Positions 7,041 through 15,519 of a DNA stretch of 26,776 nt are shown here, piece by piece; positions within the stretch are counted from its first letter, which is position 1; each line of letters opens with the position of its first letter. Location of the stretch: NCBI GenBank assembly GCA_003151895.1, contig PLYX01000230.1:1-26776 (forward strand), given 5' to 3'. The stretch comes from Solirubrobacterales bacterium. Lineage in GTDB: Bacteria > Actinomycetota > Thermoleophilia > Solirubrobacterales > Solirubrobacteraceae. The position numbers were made by a program, and so were the translations under genes. The notes under the pieces were generated by a model, which saw only the letters and a program-made list of their open reading frames with translations, made no database searches and had not been told where the DNA came from.

Positions 7041-7131
7041 GACGCGGTGAGGTCGCCACGCGGCTGGAGCGGACGAGCTGAGTTCGCCGATGACCTCCGA
7101 TCAGGCGCGGGATCTGAGGCCGAGCTGTGGT

Positions 7132-7137
7132 GTATAT
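7132..7137 (+). promoter_or_regulatory. Possible -10 box giving a leaderless message
   Basis: GTATAT (or TATATG one base on) lies 6 bases before ATG 7144. This distance puts the transcription start at the start codon. No -35 match is convincing. Confidence 0.35.
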
Positions 7138-7143
7138 GCAACA

Positions 7144-8238
7144 ATGCCTCAGTACATGAAGCTCCCTCTTGTGAGGATCCGCGACGGCGAGCGCATTCCC
7201 CCCGTTGGCGGCGACGCGATGCGCACGGGGACCGTGAGCTTCTGGCACTCGCACCGCGGCTACGGGTTCGTTCAGCCCGACGAGCAACGCGAGCCACCGG
7301 TGTGGGTGTCCTATACGGCCCTCGGCGACGGCTTCACCGAACCCGTCCCGTACCTCCTCAAGGGCGAGCGAGTGCTGTATGAGGCCGTCCCCAGCGCGGC
7401 CTCCCAAACGGATCCTCGCCAGGAAGCCGTCCGCGTCGAACCGGCGCGGCGGATTCACGGGGTGGTGAGGCACTACTCCTTCCAGCTCGGCCACGGATCG
7501 ATCGCGTCCGATGACGGGACGCGCTGGTTTCTGCACCACGCCAACCTGCTCGAAGAGGGCTACGTCGATTTGAGCGAGGGAACGGTCGTCCACTTCATCG
7601 CGTCCGAGGACGAGGCGCACGCTTGGTGGTGGCAGGGCTTCTTCTGCGAGGACGACCGTGCGATCCTGGACGTCGCCTCCCTGCCGGCGCCGGCCGACTA
7701 CCTCGATGACCCCTCGGCCCTGCTGATCACGCCCGAGGAGGTGCGAAGCATGCGGGTTGACAGCCAGCACATTCTCGTCGACCACGCCGAGCGCTTGCCG
7801 GCTCGTCTGCGAGCCGATCCGGCCATGGCGCGCAAGCTCCTCGAAGGCGACCTGCACCAGCTCGCCGATCGCGTGCGGCGCAACTACAGGCTCGCGGTGG
7901 CTCAGTACTACCGGGGAGCCGTCCAACTCCTGCTGCCGCTCGATCTCGACGAGATCCCCGGTGAGCGACAGCTCGCGCTCGTGGTCGAACGCACCGAGTC
8001 CGGGGCTCGCCGTGCGAGCACGATGCTCGGCGTCGACCTCGCCTACAGACAGGCGCGCGTCGTCGCGCGCGCGGATGGCGCGTGGCTCGGTCGCGCCTGG
8101 CTGGCGCCGGATCAGCCACTCGGCGGTGCAGGACGGAGTGCCGCAGACATTCTTGTGAGCGCCGCCGGCAGAGGAGGTGACGCTACGGTCGATCGACGTG
8201 CGTGCGCCGCAGGAACTCGTCGAACAGCGGGACCGTGA
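7144..8238 (+). CDS. Tandem cold-shock-like domains with C-terminal DUF3825 domain
   Basis: Counting from ATG 7144, residues about 27-83 form a cold-shock-type OB fold (RTGTVSFWHSHRGYGFVQP) and about 103-165 a second, more divergent one (IHGVVRHYSFQLGHG). DUF3825 follows at about 235-315: NYRLAVAQYY, LALVVERT, GVDLAYRQARVV and DGAWL. Cold-shock domains bind single-stranded nucleic acid; DUF3825 is of unknown role and is often fused to nucleic-acid-binding domains. The last 35 or so residues (from about ILVSAAG) run into a likely degenerate copy of repeat S and overlap a minus-strand remnant at 8183-8238, so the true end is probably lost. ATGs at 7090 and 7156 are alternative starts. Leaderless translation is suggested. 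Confidence 0.7.
   Translation: MPQYMKLPLVRIRDGERIPPVGGDAMRTGTVSFWHSHRGYGFVQPDEQREPPVWVSYTALGDGFTEPVPYLLKGERVLYEAVPSAASQTDPRQEAVRVEPARRIHGVVRHYSFQLGHGSIASDDGTRWFLHHANLLEEGYVDLSEGTVVHFIASEDEAHAWWWQGFFCEDDRAILDVASLPAPADYLDDPSALLITPEEVRSMRVDSQHILVDHAERLPARLRADPAMARKLLEGDLHQLADRVRRNYRLAVAQYYRGAVQLLLPLDLDEIPGERQLALVVERTESGARRASTMLGVDLAYRQARVVARADGAWLGRAWLAPDQPLGGAGRSAADILVSAAGRGGDATVDRRACAAGTRRTAGP
8155..8185 (+). repeat. Possible degenerate repeat S (copy 3)
   Basis: GTGAGCGCCGCC at 8155-8166 matches the left arm of S copies 1 and 2, and GCAGAGGAGGTGACGCT resembles the S loop and right arm. It is read in the same frame (VSAA) as in the DUF4143 gene. A 12-base match in GC-rich DNA may be chance. 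Confidence 0.4.
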
Positions 8239-8700
8239 AGGCGGTGTCGCCATGTGCGGGACTGAACACCATCCCCTTCTGGATCAACGCTGAACGGCGG
8301 AGCGCCACGCTCTCGACCTTGACTCCGAGTCGTGCGGCGATGTCACCGGACCGGTGCGGTCCCTCACCCAGTTCGGCCATGGCTGTGAGATAGCGCTTCT
8401 CCGCCGGCGTCAACCGGTCCATACGAACGAGGAAGAAGTTCTCATCCAGCTGACGCTGGACGTCGGGGGCGGCGAGGCGCACATCCGTGCGAGTGATCGG
8501 AGACTTCGGAGCGACATTCCAAACGTGATATCCCCACTCTTGGAGGAAGTAGGGATAGCCCTGCGTGCGGTCGAGCAGCTCATCGAGCGCTCCGTCGGTG
8601 AAAGCGACGCCTTGGGCCTGCGCCGGCAGCTCGAGGGCAGCTTGGGCATCCGCGCGAGCGAGCGGTCCGGTGTGCCTATCCTTGACGGCTTCTCCTTACC
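8183..8700 (-). pseudogene. AAA ATPase, C-terminal remnant
   Basis: The minus strand is open for about 170 residues, reading GALDELLDRTQGYPYFLQEW, then a helical stretch, LDENFFLVRMDRLTPAEKRY, ELGEGPHRSGDIAARLGVK and SPAHGDTAFTVPLFDEF. This is the lid and winged-helix end of the AAA_16-type ATPase common in Actinobacteria. The P-loop half is missing, and a TAA stands just beyond the first homologous residues near 8700. A Shine-Dalgarno-like TAAGGAG lies at that border but belongs to no matching start codon. The only in-frame ATG is at 8482, too late for the fold. Confidence 0.7.
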
Positions 8701-8701
8701 A

Positions 8702-8737
8702 GATCTTATCGAGCTTACCATCCGCGTCGATAAGATC
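8702..8737. promoter_or_regulatory. 11-bp inverted repeat, probable orphan operator
   Basis: GATCTTATCGA (8702-8712) and TCGATAAGATC (8727-8737) are perfect reverse complements with a 14-bp spacer. The site is AT-rich for this window and lies between two gene remnants (an ATPase tail and a VapC tail), as an operator left after both genes decayed. Confidence 0.55.
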
Positions 8738-8773
8738 AGTTGATCTGCGCCGGCCACCGTTGGCCGCCCCAGA

Positions 8774-8789
8774 CCCCCTCGTGAGCGCC
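8774..8789 (+). repeat. Repeat S relic (left arm only)
   Basis: CCCCCTCGTGAGCGCC is identical to the first 16 bases of S copy 2 at 10479. The loop and right arm are missing, and VapC-like sequence follows at once. Confidence 0.7.
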
Positions 8790-8974
8790 TCGACGCGGAC
8801 GCCTATGCCTCAGCCCCCGGCCGGCTGGCCGCGGCCTGGATCAGCGGCGGCGCCACCTACGACGGCCTGATCGCGCTGACGGCGCTCGAGCGCGACCTGG
8901 AGCTGATCTCGCGAGACCGTCGTGCGGCGCGCACCTACCGTGCGCTCGGCGCACGCTTCCAGCTGCTCGCGTAG
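8790..8974 (+). pseudogene. VapC-like PIN toxin, C-terminal remnant
   Basis: About 55 residues of one frame read GRLAAAWISGGATYDGLIAL, TALERDLELISRDRRA and TYRALGARFQLLA. This matches the end of PIN-domain ribonucleases of the VapC type (an 'A-x-YD-xLIA' helix, an 'L-x-S-x-DRRA' strand and a 'TY-x-ALG' tail). The first half, including the first acidic active-site residue, has been replaced by repeat S. Confidence 0.65.
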
Positions 8975-9003
8975 GTGGAGCCTGCGTGGATCGCGCGACG
9001 CGG

Positions 9004-9009
9004 TAAACT
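9004..9009 (+). promoter_or_regulatory. Possible -10 box of the AbiE-type operon
   Basis: TAAACT lies 6 bases before ATG 9016, again implying a leaderless message. No clear -35 is seen. Confidence 0.35.
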
Positions 9010-9015
9010 AACGAT

Positions 9016-9741
9016 ATGGACACCTACACGGCGGCGGATGTCGCCCGCTACCTCCAGACAAGCACTCCCCGTGTCGTGCGAGCGGCGAAGCGCCTCGGCT
9101 TCGATGCGCAGGCGAACGGGCGCCTGGCGCTGACGGGCCGCATGGTCGATCGCCTGCGCGAGGAGCTCGGGCGCACACCGCGCGTCTCGGGTCTTGACGC
9201 GACAGAGGTGAAGGTGTTGGCTGCGCTGGCCCGCTCGCCCTTCGGTCTTTCCTCCGCACGAGTCGTGGCCGGGCAGGCGGGCGTTTCCCCCACTGCCGCT
9301 TCCAGGGCGCTGAAGACTCTTGAGCGCAAGGATCTTGTGCGTAGGGAAGACGCCGTCATCCCCGCCGGCCGTGCACGCGCGGTGCAGCTTCTGCACGCCA
9401 ATCGTCGCGCGGAGCGCTGGCTCGAGCTCGCTCCCATCCTGGCCCGGACGCTACCCGCGAGGCTGCCTCACGAAACGCCGCAAGAAGTGCCCCCGCGGCT
9501 GCGCCACCTGTTCTGGAACACCGCGCCTACGCAGCTGAATGTGAGTCGCGGCGGGCCGTATATCGCTCGCCGCCTGCTGAGCACCATGGACTTCGACGGA
9601 CTGGCATGGGGAGCGGCCAACCTGCGCCCAGCCGACTGGGAGCGGGCCGCCCAGGCTCGCGGACTGGACGACAGCGTGCGAGCGCTCGCCCACAACCTCG
9701 CCCGCGGCGGGGAGTCCGATGGAGCCTGGACGGAGCGGTGA
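9016..9741 (+). CDS. AbiEi-like antitoxin/regulator with helix-turn-helix domains
   Basis: The 241-residue protein starts with a MerR- or excisionase-like helix-turn-helix (YTAADVARYLQTSTPRVV, about 4-21), followed by a MarR-like winged helix at about 60-110 (ARVVAGQAGVSPTAASRAL and LERKDLVRRE). The C-terminal half has LRHLFWNTAPTQLNV, followed by a helical region. The next gene is an AbiEii-type nucleotidyltransferase starting one base after this stop. In AbiE systems the first protein represses the operon and neutralises the second; here the DNA-binding part is doubled. The start codon sits behind a -10-like box, so translation may be leaderless. Confidence 0.7.
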   Translation: MDTYTAADVARYLQTSTPRVVRAAKRLGFDAQANGRLALTGRMVDRLREELGRTPRVSGLDATEVKVLAALARSPFGLSSARVVAGQAGVSPTAASRALKTLERKDLVRREDAVIPAGRARAVQLLHANRRAERWLELAPILARTLPARLPHETPQEVPPRLRHLFWNTAPTQLNVSRGGPYIARRLLSTMDFDGLAWGAANLRPADWERAAQARGLDDSVRALAHNLARGGESDGAWTER

Positions 9742-9742
9742 G

Positions 9743-10447
9743 ATGAGCGGTGAGCCGAACATTGAGCCGACCGGCGCCGGCGTGACGCTGCCAGGCGACC
9801 TGTTGACGGTCTTGCCACCCGCAACCGCGCGAGCGTGGAGGGCGCTGGCGCCGGCGTTGCCAAACGAGCTGTATCTGGGCGGAGGGACAGCGGTGGCTGT
9901 GCACTTGCGCCACCGTGAGAGTCGCGACCTCGACTTCTTCTTCCACGAAGGCTCAGTGGATCTCCAGGACCTCGGCCGGGATCTGGGCAAGGCGGGCACG
10001 TTCGCCGTGACACACGAGAGCGCCGGCACGCTGAGAGGCGTCTTCGGCGATGGGAAGGTCGAGTTCTTCCATGCCGACGAGGTGCGCCCTCAACACCTCC
10101 TGGAAGAGCCAAAGACCGTTGCGGGCCTGCGCATCGCCGGGTTGAAGGACCTGATGGCGATGAAGCTGAAGGTCGTGGGCGACCGCGGCGAGATGCGCGA
10201 CTACTACGACATCAAGGCGATCGAGGAGCGGGCGGGCCTCACCGTGGAGGACGGCATCGCCCTCTTCATCGAACGCTACGGCGTGGACAGCCGCAGCGAC
10301 ACACTCCAACACATCGTCAGCGCGCTGGGCTATCTCGACGACCTGGAGGACGACGCCGCGCTACCGATTGGCAAGGATGAGCTGGCCGACTGGTGGAAGA
10401 AGAGGCAGGCTCGCCTCGTGAGACACCTCTCGCGCAGTCCGCTTTGA
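9743..10447 (+). CDS. AbiEii-type nucleotidyltransferase toxin
   Basis: The 234-residue protein carries YLGGGTAVAVHLRHRESRDL and the DxD-type DLDFFF (about 65-75), the nucleotide-binding motif of AbiEii/MenA transferases. GLKDLMAMKLKVVGDRGEMR (about 135-154) and DYYDIKAIE supply the conserved Lys, Arg and Asp of the family. Toxins of this group transfer nucleotides to a target (tRNA 3' ends in MenT). The start is ATG 9743, one base after the previous stop; an upstream in-frame ATG at 9719 lies within the partner gene. Repeat S begins 31 bases after the stop. Confidence 0.8.
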   Translation: MSGEPNIEPTGAGVTLPGDLLTVLPPATARAWRALAPALPNELYLGGGTAVAVHLRHRESRDLDFFFHEGSVDLQDLGRDLGKAGTFAVTHESAGTLRGVFGDGKVEFFHADEVRPQHLLEEPKTVAGLRIAGLKDLMAMKLKVVGDRGEMRDYYDIKAIEERAGLTVEDGIALFIERYGVDSRSDTLQHIVSALGYLDDLEDDAALPIGKDELADWWKKRQARLVRHLSRSPL

Positions 10448-10478
10448 CCCATGAATCGCTGTTGCCGCTACCCCCAGG

Positions 10479-10529
10479 CCCCCTCGTGAGCGCCGCCAGA
10501 GAGAGGGATTGACGGCGCTCACGAGGGGG
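10479..10529 (+). repeat. Repeat S copy 2: 17-bp perfect stem-loop
   Basis: The arm CCCCCTCGTGAGCGCCG (10479-10495) pairs perfectly with 10513-10529 across the loop CCAGAGAGAGGGATTGA, which is the loop of copy 1. The outer stem differs from copy 1 in both arms at once. It lies between the toxin gene and the convergent TetR gene, as a terminator might. Confidence 0.85.
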
Positions 10530-10580
10530 TCCGCATAGTGGGGTGGCGTGAGGACCCGACCGGCTGCGACCCCACCACCC

Positions 10581-11534
10581 TTACCTCTGCCCGACGGCCT
10601 GCGACAACCCCTCTCCGCGCTCGGTGAGCGACCACGCGTTGGGCGCGCCCTTCGCCCCGTCGCCCGTATTCTCGATCAGCCCGAGTCGCGCGAGGCGCGC
10701 GAGCAGCTTCGAGATCTGGCCCTGATCCTCGATCCCGGCGGCATGCCCGACCGCTCGGTTTGACGCGCCGGGCTGCTCGCCGACCGCGTACAGGACGCGC
10801 ATCGTCCTGTAGGTGACGCGCATCCCGAGCTCGGCCAGGGGATCTGCGCGAGCCGGCGCCGGCGTTGGGCGCTCCGAACGCTTCGGCAGCGGCCGATCGA
10901 GCTCGCCGCGCGCCGCGGCGGCTCCGAGATACGGCAGCACGATCATGCTAGTCAACGGGTTGACGAGCATGACGAGCGGACGGCGGTCGCCCTCGACCAT
11001 CCGCGTATGGATCACGGAGAAGACCGCTCCGGCGATCCCTTCGGCGGTCAGGGGTGGTGGACCGTCGCCCCTCTTGCCTTCACGTCGGCCTTCGTCCACG
11101 ACGGTGACGACTTGGGCGAGCGAGCGCGCGCGGCGCTCAAGCGCCAGGGGTCCCGCTCCGAGCGTCTCCACGACCACGAGGCGGCCCATGCCGGGCTCAT
11201 AGTCGAGGACCTGGAGCAGCGCGCAGAGCGCGGCCCGGATCTTCTCCCGCCAAGTCCCGGCGCCCTCATACGCGGGGACGACCTCGCGCGCGACGCGCGC
11301 GATGCCATCGTCGAACGCGGCCAGGAAGCACTCCTCGCGATCGCTGAACAGTTCGTAGAACGTGCGGCGGGAGACCCCCGAGCGAGCCACGACACGGGCG
11401 ACGGTCGCACCGGCGAACCCGCGCTCGGCGGCGAGCGCCACCATCGCCGCGAGGATCCGCGCGCGCTGGATGTCGATTATGCGCGGATGGGGGAAGCCCC
11501 CACGCGCCTCTGTCGGCCTCTTGGACGCCTCCAT
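10581..11534 (-). CDS. TetR-family regulator with C-terminal winged-helix domain
   Basis: The 317-residue protein is much longer than the usual 190-220. The N-terminal TetR helix-turn-helix is at about 24-70 (ARILAAMVALAAERGF, then VARSGVSRRTFYELF). A helical ligand-binding-type core follows to about 230. The last 75 residues (MRVTYRTMRVLYAVGEQPGA to LTERGEGLSQ) form a MarR-like winged helix (SNRAVGHAAGIEDQGQISKL). TetR proteins usually repress a neighbouring gene and respond to a small molecule. The giant exoprotein genes end close upstream of it, so a regulatory link is possible but unproven. No Shine-Dalgarno is evident before ATG 11534. Confidence 0.85.
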   Translation of the reverse strand: MEASKRPTEARGGFPHPRIIDIQRARILAAMVALAAERGFAGATVARVVARSGVSRRTFYELFSDREECFLAAFDDGIARVAREVVPAYEGAGTWREKIRAALCALLQVLDYEPGMGRLVVVETLGAGPLALERRARSLAQVVTVVDEGRREGKRGDGPPPLTAEGIAGAVFSVIHTRMVEGDRRPLVMLVNPLTSMIVLPYLGAAAARGELDRPLPKRSERPTPAPARADPLAELGMRVTYRTMRVLYAVGEQPGASNRAVGHAAGIEDQGQISKLLARLARLGLIENTGDGAKGAPNAWSLTERGEGLSQAVGQR

Positions 11535-11563
11535 GTCCGTGTGCGGGGACCGCCGCGTTCTCC

Positions 11564-14500
11564 TCAGCCCATCAGCACTGTCACAGAGCTCGAGAGCCTG
11601 CTGCCGTGCTTGGGAGTGAAGAGCAGTTTCACGCTGAGCTTCAGCTTGCGCCCGGGGTGCTGGGCGAGCAGGAGCCGGTCCTGCTTTGAGAGCGTGAGCG
11701 CGAGTGTGACGGTTGCTGCTTTGCCGGTGCTCTTAGCGGCCCCGGAGAGCCCGTTGCCGCTCGCAACCAGCTTGCCCGCCGAGGGCACCCCGACCGTGAC
11801 CGTCGCTGTGTTGCCACTGACGCTGTGGCGCACGATCGTGAGCGTCGGTTTGCAGCCCGTGACGCCGATCGGCGTGCTCTGCTTGATGACGGCGCCGTTC
11901 TGCGCGACGAACGCCGTGGGCATCGCGAGCTTTGACTTGCACAGGTTCCCGTTCGCCGCCAGCGCTGAGAACTTGCCCTCAGGCAAGGTCAGTTCGAAGC
12001 TGCCGATCGGCTGGTCGGGGACCGTCTTGAACGTGCTCGACGTGATCCCGGCTTTGCTGATGAACGTCGTCCCGACGAGGTCGATCGTCACTCCGTAGCC
12101 CTGCAGCACGACGATCAGGCTCGGGAATGCTTCCCCGCCGTGGCTGACGAAGTAGGCCGGCCCCACCAGCGGGACGGGGATGAGCGGGGTGATCGCGGTG
12201 GCGTGCCCGACGACCGACGCCGCGGGGCAGCCCGCGGGGTTCGTGTTGAACTGCGCGGCGGTGCACGCTTTCTGCAACGTCGTGAGGCGGGAGGGGAGCT
12301 GCTTTGGGAGATCGACCTTGACCGAGCGGATGTTCGCCTGGGTGCCCACTGGCGCGTTGGGGTAGGTGAGCTTCGCGGTCAGGCTCGCCCCGTTCGCCCG
12401 GCTGGTCTTGCCCGAGGTCGAGACCTTGAAGATGGGTTTGAACGCGAGGTTGGCGCAGTTTGCGGCCTGGAAGCGGTTGGCGACGGTCACCGGGTCCGCG
12501 TCGGCGGGGTCGGCGAAGTTCGCGCCGCCGCCGATCACGGTCGCACTGAGCGTCTGTGCGGCGCAGTTGGTCGGGTTGAGTATGAAGTCGGTTCGGTTGA
12601 CATAGACGCGGATGTCGCGCACGTGGATCACGATCCCCTCGATGATGTGCGGGATCTGGTCGGCCGGGCCGGAGGGGATCGATACTGCCGCTGTCACGGG
12701 GTTGATGTCGAGCGGCAGGTGTACTACGACCGTCCCGAGGTCGAACGGGCCGACCTTCGCGGAGGTGACCGACACGACCGAGAACGGCGCACCTTCGAAC
12801 GGCCCACCCAAATACAGCTTCCCCGGTGTCTGCGCGAGCACGCTCCCGATGCCCGCTTCGGCGATCGTGTGGCCGATTTCACTGCCGGCCGGGCACGCGG
12901 GGTTTGCTTCCGCTTCAGTGCCCGACTGTTCGCGGGCGTGCTGGACGTCCGCTTCGGGGCACTGCTGTACGCCCGTGAGATCGCCCGTCAAGCCGGGCGG
13001 CAGCTGCGTTGAGAAGCCCGTTATCTCCTGTTCGCCGTCTTTGCGTTCGATCCGCAGATAGAACGGGCTGTATGAGCCGGCGGCGTTGTTGTTCGTGCCG
13101 GCGACCACGGTCGGTTTGAATGGCGGTGTGCCGCCACTCGGGCAGGCGCCGCCGCCGATGCCGTGTTCGATCGCGAACGAGCTCGTGCGTGTGGTGATTT
13201 CGCTCGGAGCGGGGCTGGTGAGGCTTTCTGCCGACCACGGCAGGAACTTGGCGAGGGTGGTGTAGGTGCCGCACGCCGCCGGGGTGACCAGCGGCGCCCT
13301 GGCACCTTCACGGAACTCGAGTTTGAAGACCGAGAACGGCACCTGCGGCACGTTGTCGAAGGTGGTGACCAGGCGGCCGGTCACCGGGTCGGGCTTAATT
13401 TCCCCGGCCTGCTTTACGAGGATGCCACGATCCGGGATGCGAGCAACCAGGTAGACGGCGAGCAGGCTGTCGAACGGGTTTTCGTGCGGCGCGGCGAGAT
13501 ACAGGGCGCCGGTGGCCTTCTCGGTGAGCAGCGGCGTTTCGACTTCCACGTTGCCGATCTTCGAAGCTTCCGGGCAGCCTTCGCCAGGCTTGGATTCGAG
13601 CGTCTCATGCTTGTAGTCAGCCTGCGTGCAGACGGCGATGCCCGCCGCCGCGGAGGGGTTCACCGTCATGCCTTCCGGCAGGGTCACTTCGACCTTCTTC
13701 GGCTGGGATTCGGCGATCGCCTGTTCGCTCGCGTTTTCGAGCCCCGCGTTCGGCATGCTCAACGTGAAGCCAAGGCCGGTCGGACTTTCGGCGAGCTTGC
13801 TGGTCGGCGCCGACGCGATATGTGGGTCGAACGGGACGCGGTTGCAACCAAGCAACGTTTGGTTTTCGAGCCCTTCTTCGAACACGTCCGAGCCGAGCGG
13901 CACGTTCCACGGTTCGGCCTTGGCCAGGAAGCCGAGCGGTTCCGAGCATGAGTCCGGCACGCGCATGTACGCGGTGTCCCTGAGCCCCGGCGGCCTCGTG
14001 CAGGCTTCTTCGGCGAGCACGCACTTGCCACGCGATTCGTCATGGCTTGGATCGCCGGGGTCGCCCCAGATCACCACGGTGACCGAGTGCACCTCGTCGA
14101 GCTCGGTGGTGTTGCGACTGGTGGCGACGATCCGGTAGCCGTGTTCGGTTTCCACCGAGGTGTTGATGAAGATCGGGACAGTCGCGGCGAAGAAGCCGAA
14201 CCGGGCCGGTTCGCCGTAGCCTGGGGTGAGGTTGTCGATGGGCAGGGTCGCCCTCGTCTCGGTCCCTGTGTCCCCCATGCGGTAGTCGATGATCGCAACG
14301 CCGACGGCCGCGGCGGGATGACAGCTTTCGCCTTTTTCGGCTTGACCCAGGAACTGCGCCAGGGAGCACTGTTCGACGGCCGTCGTGTTTGCGACGAGGC
14401 CTGGGGGCAGTTCGAAGCTCGCGTTGCGAAGCAGGTGCGGCGCCGACTCGATGAGTTCACCATTCGGGCGACGGATGAACGGACCTCGGTTGACTTCGAA

Positions 14501-15466
14501 GCTGGTCGTGAACTGGAACGGGTGCGCGCCGGCCTGGCGCACGGGGCCGCCGCCTTCGGCTTCCAGCTCCGTGCTCACACTCTGAAAGCCGAACGGGGCT
14601 TCTGCCTGGCTGATTTTCACCTGCTGCTGCGTGGAGGCGCCCGGCGCGCCGCCGCCGGAGACCGCGAAGCGGCCGGGCGCGCCGGGCGTCGTCGAGCTGA
14701 CGTTGGCGAACACCTGCACTTCGATCGCGTGGTAGGCAGGCAGCGTGCCGGAGAATTCGCAGCTGACCGACCTCGGCGATTCGAGCTTGCAGGGGATCGG
14801 CGTGAGGAAGAAGCCTTCGAGGTTCGCGTACCCCTGGACGGCATACGCTTCGATCCCGCCGGGCAGGCTGTCGCTGAACACGACCGGGTTGCTGCGCGAG
14901 GCAGTGACGGAAGCATCGCCGAGGTTGACAGCGGTGAGGACGAGACGGCCGCTGCCGAGGCTCGCTATTTCGCTGGAGGCGGAGCCGATCGGCTCCCCGG
15001 CGACAACTTCCGCAACTTTGACGGTCAGGGTGGGCACGCCCCATTCCGTGCTGACACGCAACGGCTTTGCTGCTTCGCCGGCCGGGCCGCCGCTGACCTG
15101 CACCTTGCCGGCACCGTAGACGGTTTCAAGCAGCGCTTCGAGCTGCTGGGCCGTTTCGGTGCCGGGCAGGCCGGTCACGTATTCGCAGTAGAAGCCCGCA
15201 GTACCTGGGGAGGAGCTGCCGCCGAGGCAGCCGACCACCTTGCCTTCGACTTCGATCGTCGCGAGCATCACGCCCAGTGCAGCGTCCGAGGAGGTGATCT
15301 GCTGCACCTCCTGCTTTTCCTGCGGCAGCCACATGTTGGTCGGCTGCGCGCCGGCGGTGAGATGCCACCACGGCGAAGGCGAGGCCGCGGCAGCGGCCGG
15401 CAGGGCCGCGAGCAGCGCGACGGTCACGACGAGCGGGATGGCGATGGTTGCGAGGCGCTTTGACAT
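11564..15466 (-). CDS. Giant secreted protein with repeated Cys modules
   Basis: The 1300-residue protein starts at ATG 15466, which has AAGGAG 9 bases before it and begins a good signal peptide (basic MSKR, hydrophobic core, AAAAA-SP). At least four modules about 230 residues apart start with a pair of cysteines around a helix and then 'VG' or 'IG': near 375 (CSLAQF), 620 (CTQADY), 840 (CPEADV) and 1070 (CTAAQF). Each continues as beta-rich sequence. I recognise the type as one frequent in Thermoleophilia but know no function; an extracellular or wall-bound adhesive or structural role is inferred. It follows the NHL protein gene by 53 bases and is probably cotranscribed with it. The TetR gene follows 29 bases on. 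Confidence 0.8.
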   Translation of the reverse strand: MSKRLATIAIPLVVTVALLAALPAAAAASPSPWWHLTAGAQPTNMWLPQEKQEVQQITSSDAALGVMLATIEVEGKVVGCLGGSSSPGTAGFYCEYVTGLPGTETAQQLEALLETVYGAGKVQVSGGPAGEAAKPLRVSTEWGVPTLTVKVAEVVAGEPIGSASSEIASLGSGRLVLTAVNLGDASVTASRSNPVVFSDSLPGGIEAYAVQGYANLEGFFLTPIPCKLESPRSVSCEFSGTLPAYHAIEVQVFANVSSTTPGAPGRFAVSGGGAPGASTQQQVKISQAEAPFGFQSVSTELEAEGGGPVRQAGAHPFQFTTSFEVNRGPFIRRPNGELIESAPHLLRNASFELPPGLVANTTAVEQCSLAQFLGQAEKGESCHPAAAVGVAIIDYRMGDTGTETRATLPIDNLTPGYGEPARFGFFAATVPIFINTSVETEHGYRIVATSRNTTELDEVHSVTVVIWGDPGDPSHDESRGKCVLAEEACTRPPGLRDTAYMRVPDSCSEPLGFLAKAEPWNVPLGSDVFEEGLENQTLLGCNRVPFDPHIASAPTSKLAESPTGLGFTLSMPNAGLENASEQAIAESQPKKVEVTLPEGMTVNPSAAAGIAVCTQADYKHETLESKPGEGCPEASKIGNVEVETPLLTEKATGALYLAAPHENPFDSLLAVYLVARIPDRGILVKQAGEIKPDPVTGRLVTTFDNVPQVPFSVFKLEFREGARAPLVTPAACGTYTTLAKFLPWSAESLTSPAPSEITTRTSSFAIEHGIGGGACPSGGTPPFKPTVVAGTNNNAAGSYSPFYLRIERKDGEQEITGFSTQLPPGLTGDLTGVQQCPEADVQHAREQSGTEAEANPACPAGSEIGHTIAEAGIGSVLAQTPGKLYLGGPFEGAPFSVVSVTSAKVGPFDLGTVVVHLPLDINPVTAAVSIPSGPADQIPHIIEGIVIHVRDIRVYVNRTDFILNPTNCAAQTLSATVIGGGANFADPADADPVTVANRFQAANCANLAFKPIFKVSTSGKTSRANGASLTAKLTYPNAPVGTQANIRSVKVDLPKQLPSRLTTLQKACTAAQFNTNPAGCPAASVVGHATAITPLIPVPLVGPAYFVSHGGEAFPSLIVVLQGYGVTIDLVGTTFISKAGITSSTFKTVPDQPIGSFELTLPEGKFSALAANGNLCKSKLAMPTAFVAQNGAVIKQSTPIGVTGCKPTLTIVRHSVSGNTATVTVGVPSAGKLVASGNGLSGAAKSTGKAATVTLALTLSKQDRLLLAQHPGRKLKLSVKLLFTPKHGSRLSSSVTVLMG

Positions 15467-15519
15467 TCTGTTCGTCTCCTTGCCCGGATCTGAAGCGGTG
15501 CGGTGGTTCACGTCGGCCG

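Noticed and set aside
6937..8253. Minus-strand open frame of 438 codons opposite the cold-shock/DUF3825 gene
   Set aside because: No family pattern, whereas the plus strand shows clear cold-shock and DUF3825 motifs.
14042..15463. Plus-strand open frame opposite the giant Cys-module protein
   Set aside because: Arginine- and glycine-rich composition typical of antisense frames in high-GC genes; the minus strand has signal peptide and Shine-Dalgarno.
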